A stretch of 32,033 nt of DNA, taken from Acidithiobacillus ferrivorans. GTDB taxonomy: Bacteria; Pseudomonadota; Gammaproteobacteria; Acidithiobacillales; Acidithiobacillaceae. The stretch's first letter is position 1, and every line of letters starts with the position of its first letter. The stretch spans positions 1 through 32,033 of the forward strand of contig JAAOMR010000168.1 in NCBI GenBank assembly GCA_018853935.1, in the 5' to 3' direction. Below are positions 26,668 to 32,033 of this stretch, one piece after another. The translations under genes and the position numbers were made by a program. The notes beneath the pieces are model-generated. The model made no database searches. It had not been told where the DNA came from and saw only the letters and a program-made list of their open reading frames with translations.

Positions 26668-27537
26668 TTAAAGCGATTGTGAATGATGGTGTAACAAGAA
26701 CCGAATACCCATTCGGTCTGCATAGGAAGTAAGAGGATCGTTATAATTTCTGATGGCATCCTTTAATGACTGATCAAAACTATAATCCTCAATTTCAAGT
26801 TTTAAGGCAGACACTCGCTTGATATCTATATTTCTACCGTGAGAATGCCAGCGAGTATTATCAGAAAGCGTTTCTGCTATTTGCTGAGCCCGCGCCATTT
26901 TTTCCTCATCTGAGACAATATCTCCTTGCCCATTTGTTCTATGATGCGACCATGTTCTGAATTTGTATTTGACAAGCCATGTTTTCAACAGTTCCACGGA
27001 AAGTTCTTTGGCTTGTTCGAATAACCCCAGTTTGGCCAAGTCAATACCTTTCAGAAATACCACATCAGCTTCAGAAAGGTATGCTTTGTTTGTTATTTCT
27101 TCCACTTTATCTAAATAACCGAGCGCTGGCACAAAACCGCTGCCATCTCCTGCCATGACTTGCGGGTCAATTGGCCCCAAGCTAGAAGCATAATCCATAT
27201 AAATCTTATCTCCAGACATACACCATATTGTGCCAGCCGACATGGCCATATCAGGAATAATAAAGTAAATTTCATTATAATGATGTCGTATCACATCCAC
27301 GAATCTTTCTGCGGTTTCCACAGACCCGCCTGGTGTTCGAAGAATGATTTCAAGCCTATCTCTGTTCACTTTAGAACTATCCTTGATATTTTCAATAAAG
27401 TTCCTAAATGGCCTGACATAAGAAGGAGATATAGCGCCAAAATAGCAAATCACATCACCGTCAAGAATCCGTTCTAATTCCTTCGCGCTGCCATTAATTA
27501 GCGATTCAATAACCTCATCCAAACCAACGGCGCTCAC
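26668..27537 (-). CDS. ClpP/SppA-fold serine protease, SDH-proteinase-like, 289 aa
   Basis: The sequence matches the serine dehydrogenase proteinase (SDH_protease) branch of the ClpP/crotonase fold. LEIILRTPGGSVE at about residues 62-74 forms the oxyanion-loop region. PDMAMSAGTIWCMSGDKIYM holds the nucleophile Ser100, and SSLGPIDPQ lies at about 118-126. There is no signal peptide or membrane helix, so it acts in the cytosol. It starts at GTG 27537 with GGAG about ten bases upstream. The substrate is unknown. The gene is markedly AT-rich compared with its neighbours, suggesting separate acquisition. ClpP-fold proteases in such islands sometimes belong to defence systems, but no other defence gene is adjacent. 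Confidence 0.85.
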   Translation of the reverse strand: MSAVGLDEVIESLINGSAKELERILDGDVICYFGAISPSYVRPFRNFIENIKDSSKVNRDRLEIILRTPGGSVETAERFVDVIRHHYNEIYFIIPDMAMSAGTIWCMSGDKIYMDYASSLGPIDPQVMAGDGSGFVPALGYLDKVEEITNKAYLSEADVVFLKGIDLAKLGLFEQAKELSVELLKTWLVKYKFRTWSHHRTNGQGDIVSDEEKMARAQQIAETLSDNTRWHSHGRNIDIKRVSALKLEIEDYSFDQSLKDAIRNYNDPLTSYADRMGIRFLLHHHSQSL

Positions 27538-27905
27538 TTAATTGTGTCTCCTTAACCAAATCAAACCTAATTCTCTACAAGAATGAAAAGATGCTACTGG
27601 CGATTACAGCATTGCTTTTATGTATGTAACCAATTACAAGCAATGACATAATACTCATTAAACCTACCTTTGGAAGCATATAACATAAATTTTTGGCGTG
27701 CAAGCTGGGCGTGCGGCAAGATCTTCAGGTCGGCCAAATTTTCACAGGCGGTTCACCATACAGACCGTTGAAAACAACAATAAGAATATTATAATATTCA
27801 GCAAGTTGGTAAGCACGCAAACCAGAAAACTGAGCTGTTCGTTACTCACGCGCAGGAAAAAGACGTATCCGCAGCTCGCGCATACGGCAAGCAGAAGGAG
27901 GCATC
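27538..27905. other. divergent intergenic region with palindromic operator-like site
   Basis: This AT-rich region separates the minus-strand protease operon from the plus-strand genes. It contains a perfect 16-bp palindrome GAATATTATAATATTC (27784-27799), a candidate repressor site. No well-supported gene is seen. Confidence 0.5.
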
Positions 27906-28004
27906 ATGAGCACAAACAACATCGCACCCATTCAGCAAAATGCCACAGCCTGTGCCGTGTGCCCGGCGACTTCCGAACAGGCGCTGGAGAGGTGGCCGAC
28001 GTGA
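27906..28004 (+). CDS. small protein, 32 aa
   Basis: AAGGAGG at 27895-27901 fits ATG 27906. The frame encodes MSTNNIAPIQQNATACAVCP and ends at TGA 28002-28004. The stop overlaps the next start (TGATG), so it is coupled to the 82-residue protein. It contains a CxxC pair. The function is unknown; it could be a short protein or a coupling leader. Confidence 0.5.
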   Translation: MSTNNIAPIQQNATACAVCPATSEQALERWPT

Positions 28005-28252
28005 TGGCTCAGGCGGAAGGTACAATGGCCGGATGGTCAGAGAGAATGCCGCTAGACGACCAGGATGCGCCCCAGGCGAAGGCCCGGGAGATCGCCGCAA
28101 AGAACCGTCTCAGCCGCATGACCCAAGACTACGCCCGCAGGCACGGAAAGTTGGACGTACCATTGATCTCGCTGGGCAGCGATTATGACACCATGCGCGC
28201 GGCATTGCGGCCGGTGTTCGACAAGATGGCAGAGTGCAATGAGAGTGAGTAA
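28004..28252 (+). CDS. hypothetical helical protein, 82 aa
   Basis: ATG 28004 overlaps the upstream stop as TGATG, with GGAGAGG at 27988-27994. The product is soluble, helical and mixed-charge (MAQAEGTMAGWSERMPLDDQ; RLSRMTQDYARRHGKLDVPL). No family is recognised. It belongs to a run of plus-strand small genes ending with the HNH gene. Confidence 0.62.
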   Translation: MAQAEGTMAGWSERMPLDDQDAPQAKAREIAAKNRLSRMTQDYARRHGKLDVPLISLGSDYDTMRAALRPVFDKMAECNESE

Positions 28253-28287
28253 AAACAACAGGTGGTAAGTCAATTTCAAGGAGATAG

Positions 28288-28506
28288 ATGATGTATTTCA
28301 CCGAAAAGAAAGGTCAGCGTTTAGCCGTTTTCGACCATCTGATCAGCGCAGAGACCGGCCAGCAAATCGAGTTCCCGGTCAGTTCACCTGAGCAGGAAGC
28401 GTCCATGCGCGGTGCAGAGGAACTGGGTCGGCGCGGATTGGAAGGGGTTCTGGATCCGCGTGACCCGGAAACGTCTTTGTTGCTCAAAAATTCCACTACG
28501 GGATGA
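28288..28506 (+). CDS. hypothetical protein, 72 aa
   Basis: AAGGAGA at 28278-28284 precedes ATG 28288; the following ATG is an alternative. The product is MMYFTEKKGQRLAVFDHLIS, then a small acidic domain without a membrane segment. The family is not recognised. It lies between two unknown small genes in the same direction. Confidence 0.62.
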   Translation: MMYFTEKKGQRLAVFDHLISAETGQQIEFPVSSPEQEASMRGAEELGRRGLEGVLDPRDPETSLLLKNSTTG

Positions 28507-28550
28507 CCTGCACGTCACGGCGGCATCCCCACAAACAAAGGAGGTGCGCC

Positions 28551-28982
28551 GTGACGTTCGTTTTTCGTACATCGTCTTTTTTCGTGGTTTTCGTCATCAC
28601 CGTCAAGGCCACCACCTTTGTGGTCAGCGATACAGCCAACAGCAATAACGCGGCCAACCGGCTGAATGACCACGTCGAGCGGCTGGTCGATGAAGCTGTC
28701 CGTTTCCGCGGGGAAGCCCGTGAGTCTGCAGACAAAGTGGTGGATATGGCGCTTGCTCTGCATATCCTGGGTGACCGCATGATCGAGTGCGCCCTTGGCA
28801 CTGCCCGTGCGGTGGCAAACCATACTCGGGTAGCCATGCGGCGGATCGTGCGGCCCGTACACACTAATGCCGGTACCGCAACAACCATCTGGCAAAATCT
28901 TGGTACGTGGAGAAAAACTCTGCCCATGCCCAAAAAGGAGGACCATCATGGCGGATATATTGCGATTGGACAGTGCGGGTAA
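28551..28982 (+). CDS. membrane-anchored coiled-coil protein, 143 aa
   Basis: GTG 28551 has GGAGG at 28540-28544; an upstream in-frame ATG at 28503 overlaps the previous gene and lacks a site. The N-terminal 25 residues are hydrophobic (SSFFVVFVITVKATTFVV), a signal anchor. A helical heptad-like region follows (NNAANRLNDHVERLVDEAVR), then a basic C-terminus. It overlaps the HNH gene start by 35 bp. The function is unknown. Confidence 0.62.
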   Translation: MTFVFRTSSFFVVFVITVKATTFVVSDTANSNNAANRLNDHVERLVDEAVRFRGEARESADKVVDMALALHILGDRMIECALGTARAVANHTRVAMRRIVRPVHTNAGTATTIWQNLGTWRKTLPMPKKEDHHGGYIAIGQCG

Positions 28983-29493
28983 TCCTCTGCACTGGATCGA
29001 CCAGGAAGAGGCTGCGGCGTACTACGCAAAGAACATGGTGACCTGGACGCTGGGTGAACCGTTCCGCGTGCTTCACGGCGGCCGTAACAGGGTCACAGGC
29101 CTGCAGTCGCACATGGACATCCACCCGGTCATCGCAGTTCGCGGTACGCCGTGGACTAAGTGGCGGGTACCGGCTTTGACGAATGCCTCGCTGTTCCGGC
29201 GCGACGGCCACCTGTGCATGTACTGTGGGCGGGAGTTCGGTGACCACCAACTGACGCGGGATCACATCATCCCGTCGAGTAAAGGCGGTGGCAACACATG
29301 GAATAATGTGATTTCTGCTTGCAAACGCTGCAATAATCACAAAAACGACAGAAGCCCTGAACAGGCCGGTATGAAATTGCTGGCAGTCCCTTACACCCCG
29401 AACCAGTACGAGTTCATGTATCTGACCGGACGGACGATCCTGGCTGACCAGATGGAGTTCTTGCGAGCCGGGTTCAACCGGCTGCAGGCGTAA
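28948..29493 (+). CDS. HNH endonuclease, 181 aa
   Basis: ATG 28948 follows AAGGAGG at 28935-28941. The C-terminal half is a canonical HNH domain: CMYC at residues 90-93, LTRDHIIPSSKGGGNTWNNV with Asp105-His106, then CKRCNNHK at 125-132. This is the DHIIPxSKGGxxxWxN pattern of phage-type HNH nucleases, with both zinc CxxC pairs. The N-terminal 75 residues are unrecognised. Such enzymes may be homing nucleases, packaging nickases or restriction enzymes. No partner here decides which. A strong terminator follows directly. Confidence 0.88.
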   Translation: MADILRLDSAGNPLHWIDQEEAAAYYAKNMVTWTLGEPFRVLHGGRNRVTGLQSHMDIHPVIAVRGTPWTKWRVPALTNASLFRRDGHLCMYCGREFGDHQLTRDHIIPSSKGGGNTWNNVISACKRCNNHKNDRSPEQAGMKLLAVPYTPNQYEFMYLTGRTILADQMEFLRAGFNRLQA

Positions 29494-29510
29494 CATGTGT
29501 AGTAACAAAC

Positions 29511-29547
29511 AAAAGGCCGCCACTTTGTAATGAGTGGCGGCCTTTTT
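29511..29547. terminator. bidirectional rho-independent terminator
   Basis: GGCCGCCACT (29515-29524) pairs perfectly with AGTGGCGGCC (29533-29542). AAAA on the left and TTTTT on the right allow termination in both directions. Confidence 0.9.
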
Positions 29548-29562
29548 GTGAATTCAGCACAC

Positions 29563-29602
29563 AAAAAAACCTGCCGCACAGTCAAAGACTGTATGGCAGG
29601 TT
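29563..29602 (-). terminator. terminator of the minus-strand gene group
   Basis: AACCTGCC (29568-29575) pairs with GGCAGGTT (29595-29602), with inner ACAGTC-AAA-GACTGT. Read on the minus strand, it is followed by a run of T (29563-29569). Confidence 0.85.
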
Positions 29603-29615
29603 GGTTTCTCAAATA

Positions 29616-29855
29616 TCAATCAGGGCCATTTAGATCACCAGAAACAGTATTACCCATTAGTCCCCACCCGTGTTTTATCGCCCACTTCTTGGCGGCAATA
29701 ATTATAGGCTTGTCAGCCCACTCTTTCGGAGTGAGTCGCGGGTCGAGCGGGTTCCCGTCATCATCAATGCAGTAATGTTCAATGGCGTTCGGAACACCCA
29801 CTTCGGCGCTGATGAACTCATTAAAATCTTTCCGCCTTCCAAGGATAGTTGTCAT
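29616..29855 (-). CDS. hypothetical protein, 79 aa
   Basis: The start ATG at 29855 overlaps the stop of the upstream gene (ATGA), which decides it over an ATG at 29882. The product is MTTILGRRKDFNEFISAEVG, with an acidic middle (YCIDDDGNPLDPRLTPKEWA) and a helical end. No family is recognised. It is the last gene before the terminator at 29563-29602. Confidence 0.66.
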   Translation of the reverse strand: MTTILGRRKDFNEFISAEVGVPNAIEHYCIDDDGNPLDPRLTPKEWADKPIIIAAKKWAIKHGWGLMGNTVSGDLNGPD

Positions 29856-30289
29856 TTTTGTTTCTGAAGAACTGAGGACCATACTTCTTTTTGGCAGATA
29901 TCTGGCCCAAAGGTGGTTAGGTCAACTACCGTGCGCACTGCTTCCATGAGTCGCTCTTTAATCAGAGACTGAAAAAGCTCGTTAGCACGAGCAAGATTGC
30001 CTTTCTCAATTACATATGAAAGTACGGTATCATCTTCATTGCTGACGTCATGACGCATGCTTAGCACTGCATTTCCGTTAAACACCATGACATAGTCAAT
30101 ATTGTTGCAGGCAGTACCACCGTTAAAGCCTGTGCGCCCCACAAACCGAACATCGGGATGTGTAAAAATACGCACAGGGTCAAAATCGCGGGGCACATCT
30201 TCAAAAATGTCATCTTCTTCTTTGTAGTAAATATCATGAGAATGCAGTGCCCCAATGATCATCACCTTCAGATCTTCTTCAATGTTCAT
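29852..30289 (-). CDS. hypothetical protein, 145 aa
   Basis: ATG 30289 (MNIEEDLKVMIIGALHSHDI) has GGAGAG about nine bases upstream on the minus strand; an in-frame TTG at 30304 overlaps that site. The protein is soluble with mixed alpha/beta character and an acidic loop (YKEEDDIFEDVPRDFDP). The family is not recognised. It is coupled to the downstream 79-residue gene by an ATGA overlap. Confidence 0.68.
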   Translation of the reverse strand: MNIEEDLKVMIIGALHSHDIYYKEEDDIFEDVPRDFDPVRIFTHPDVRFVGRTGFNGGTACNNIDYVMVFNGNAVLSMRHDVSNEDDTVLSYVIEKGNLARANELFQSLIKERLMEAVRTVVDLTTFGPDICQKEVWSSVLQKQK

Positions 30290-30304
30290 ATCATAGCTCT
30301 CCAA

Positions 30305-30387
30305 ACATAAAGGAATAACCGGCTAGTGCCGGTTATTTATGTGCCGTTTCATAAACACAGATGAAACGTATTACAGTGGATCTTTCG
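30305..30387. other. spacer with hairpin, minus-strand gene group
   Basis: AATAACCGGC and GCCGGTTATT (about 30311-30336) form a strong 10-bp hairpin. It may be a terminator for the minus-strand gene at 30388, although its U-tract is weak. Confidence 0.5.
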
Positions 30388-30939
30388 TTACGCTTCCACC
30401 TCCCCATCCTCCAAATTCTCATGCGGCTCTTCCATAAGAAACGACCACGCATGGTCTGGCGTCGCAAAAAGATCCGGACAGAGTGCCATTAGCAGTTCAA
30501 TAGCGGGGTCAACATCAGAGGACTGGCAACCGCTGTTGAGATATTCTCCCTTGATCTTGTCAGAGATTGAAAATTGCGAGGCTTCCGATTCAGTAACAAA
30601 TTGCCAGACCGCGTCATTACCAACCGAAACGGGAAGAACACGCACCTCAACTTCTGCAACGTCGAAAAGCGATTCGCGATCATTAACCTCCACCCAACCA
30701 TGGACGCTTGACCAAAACCCTGCCCCATTAATGGCTCCATTGTTGGGTGAATAAATTCGAAGCCAACCAGGTGCATCTGGCTTAAATACGCAATGAATCA
30801 CGCATCCAGGGTAAGCGTTTTCTGCCTGTTCTCTAGCATGCTCTTCGTTATCCGCTTGGTCACAAACGAAAATCTGACCACAGAACCGATTGTTAATTAC
30901 AGAAAAAATTACTGTGTATTTCTGGTTCATCATGCTCAT
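30388..30939 (-). CDS. hypothetical protein, 183 aa
   Basis: ATG 30939 is preceded by AAAGGAG on the minus strand; the frame is open further upstream but without a ribosome site. The product begins MSMMNQKYTVIFSVINNRFC and has a mixed alpha/beta N-terminal half (CDQADNEEHAREQAENAYPG) and an acidic C-terminus. There is no membrane segment. The family is not recognised. It is part of the minus-strand group 29616-31360. Confidence 0.7.
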   Translation of the reverse strand: MSMMNQKYTVIFSVINNRFCGQIFVCDQADNEEHAREQAENAYPGCVIHCVFKPDAPGWLRIYSPNNGAINGAGFWSSVHGWVEVNDRESLFDVAEVEVRVLPVSVGNDAVWQFVTESEASQFSISDKIKGEYLNSGCQSSDVDPAIELLMALCPDLFATPDHAWSFLMEEPHENLEDGEVEA

Positions 30940-31003
30940 TGTGTTACTCCTTTTGGTAAAATTGACTAAACATGCTTTTGGCTGGCTATTGGTTATATGC
31001 TTG

Positions 31004-31360
31004 CTAACTGGCCACGGCATACAGTGAATCGAAATACCCATCTAAATCGCGCAATGCAGATGCTTTACAGGCGAGCGGAAGATCGTCCCAACCAATGAGG
31101 CGATCTACAGCGCTATGGTCACCGGCCAGCAGCGCCTCCACATAACGTCGATCCACTTCACCGTGGTAATACATTCCAAGGCTGTTCATGGCCATATATG
31201 GAACAACTTCAGGCGCGCGGCGCGAAATTTCGAAATCAACAATGATGGAGTAACGATCGTTAGGGTATTTCACTCCAGCATCGGTTACCCAGAAACGGAT
31301 CTCCTCTCCATTACGATGAGCCACAAAATGATCACCAAGTTTTACAATGGTCGTTTTCAT
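31004..31360 (-). CDS. hypothetical protein, 118 aa
   Basis: ATG 31360 has AAAGGA about nine bases upstream on the minus strand. The product is MKTTIVKLGDHFVAHRNGEE, a beta-rich N-terminal half followed by a helical C-terminus (RYVEALLAGDHSAVDRLIGW). No motif is recognised. It is the first gene of the minus-strand group. Confidence 0.7.
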   Translation of the reverse strand: MKTTIVKLGDHFVAHRNGEEIRFWVTDAGVKYPNDRYSIIVDFEISRRAPEVVPYMAMNSLGMYYHGEVDRRYVEALLAGDHSAVDRLIGWDDLPLACKASALRDLDGYFDSLYAVAS

Positions 31361-31900
31361 CTGAATCCTTTTTGCCTAATGAAGCCCGACAGCCAAAAAT
31401 GAACGTGCAAATGCAGCCAAAACAGAAGTTATGGCTCATACGTGCGAACACGAGTCAGGGGTTTTGTAAAGTATAGCCGTCACAAAGACCGGCCAGAATG
31501 TTGAAGAGAGCGCAGGCCAAAGCGCGATTTGTCTCCAGGAAGGAGAAAGGCAGTAGAGACTCATCATAACTAGAATATCGACCATCCATCAAGCGTTGTC
31601 ATGGCAGTGGCTGCCCCTGTAAAGCAGGCTAATTTTCGGCACTACCAGACAACCAGTGCCGTCACGTGACGTTACGCCGACACCGGCCCGGTTTTGCGAC
31701 TCCACTTGCATCAAAGTGCCAGCTACGAGTAAGATGTCAGTTCTAACGCCTTTCTTCCTTTCGAAGATTAAACGCTCTCTGGCAAGAGCTCTCTTCAACC
31801 TATATCGCAGGACGTTGCCCACCCATGGCGCACGTCCTGCGTTTTTTTTGCCTATCCGCCAGAAGCACTGCGGTGCATGGCGCCCCACAGGAGAAACTCA
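31361..31900. other. long noncoding leader region, possible small RNA
   Basis: No convincing protein gene is present in 540 bp. CGGCACT/AGTGCCG (about 31638-31663) forms a hairpin, and a strong plus-strand terminator sits at 31806-31849, only 51 bp before the next gene. Either a small RNA ends there or the terminator attenuates expression of the gene at 31901. Confidence 0.5.
31806..31849 (+). terminator. rho-independent terminator, possible attenuator
   Basis: CGCAGGACGT (31806-31815) pairs perfectly with ACGTCCTGCG (31832-31841), followed by eight T. Confidence 0.9.
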
Positions 31901-32033
31901 ATGAATAACGTGAACGAAGTGTGCGCTTCCATAGCCGATACCTGGTCGCTACTGGGACTGCAAAAGAAGATCACCGCCACAATGAGCAATGATGGACAGT
32001 CCTATACCATTTCCATGACGGTTTACGGCGGTG
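31901..32033 (+). CDS. hypothetical protein, N-terminal part (cut by window edge)
   Basis: CAGGAG at 31888-31893 precedes ATG 31901. The 44 visible residues (MNNVNEVCASIADTWSLLGL, then KKITATMSNDGQSYTISM) show no signal peptide and suggest a small alpha/beta domain. The family cannot be judged from this fragment. Confidence 0.6.
   Translation, partial: MNNVNEVCASIADTWSLLGLQKKITATMSNDGQSYTISMTVYGG

Overview
The window looks like accessory DNA of a proteobacterium. It resembles the integrative elements of Acidithiobacillus, where large mobile tRNA arrays are known (for example ICEAfe1 of A. ferrooxidans). This assignment is an inference from the mixture of a giant tRNA array, conjugation-like small genes, insertion sequences and a DUF3579-like protein; no single gene proves the host.

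Left part (1-12680, plus strand except the first gene). A transposase fragment enters from the left edge. It is followed by small membrane proteins, a RecG-like helicase, and a small exported protein that has been split by an IS200/IS605-type IscB element. That element has an upstream omega-RNA region, an iscB gene and matching hairpins at both ends. Next come a second copy of a polytopic membrane protein, a Bax-inhibitor-1 family protein, a J-domain protein and a tight operon of three unknown proteins.

Centre (12780-26320). I count 34 tRNA genes or tRNA-like structures on the plus strand, interleaved with about 20 small, well-initiated protein genes. There are two groups, each preceded by a boxA-like antitermination sequence and a long leader that can fold into two mutually exclusive hairpins. 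The stems differ in sequence between the two leaders but keep pairing. The tRNAs assigned by anticodon cover Trp, Met, Gly, Asn, Pro, Ser, Ala, Tyr, Asp, Thr, Gln, Cys, Ile, Arg, Glu, Leu, Lys and Phe; I found no Val or His gene. The most striking feature is that many of the tRNAs carry insertions. Seven have a homologous insert of exactly 17 nt at the same D-loop position, after G18-G19. Three have 28-58 nt T-loop inserts built around a covarying hairpin. One of those three (Asp) also has an antisense relative of that insert in its anticodon loop. One tRNA has a tandemly duplicated anticodon arm and one has a 28-nt T-stem insert. Several others have C33 instead of U33 or abnormal T-loops. A structured noncoding repeat of about 240-250 nt occurs twice, with a third partial copy.

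Right part (26440-32033). An AT-rich, minus-strand ClpP-fold protease with a small partner gene follows the array. Then come plus-strand small genes ending in an HNH endonuclease and a bidirectional terminator, four minus-strand unknown genes, and a plus-strand gene cut by the window edge behind a leader with a strong terminator.

The protein genes are mostly short, have good Shine-Dalgarno sequences and often overlap by ATGA or TGATG, as is typical of phage or conjugative-element cargo. How the inserted tRNAs act, whether as translated adaptors after processing, decoys, or decaying genes, cannot be decided from sequence alone.
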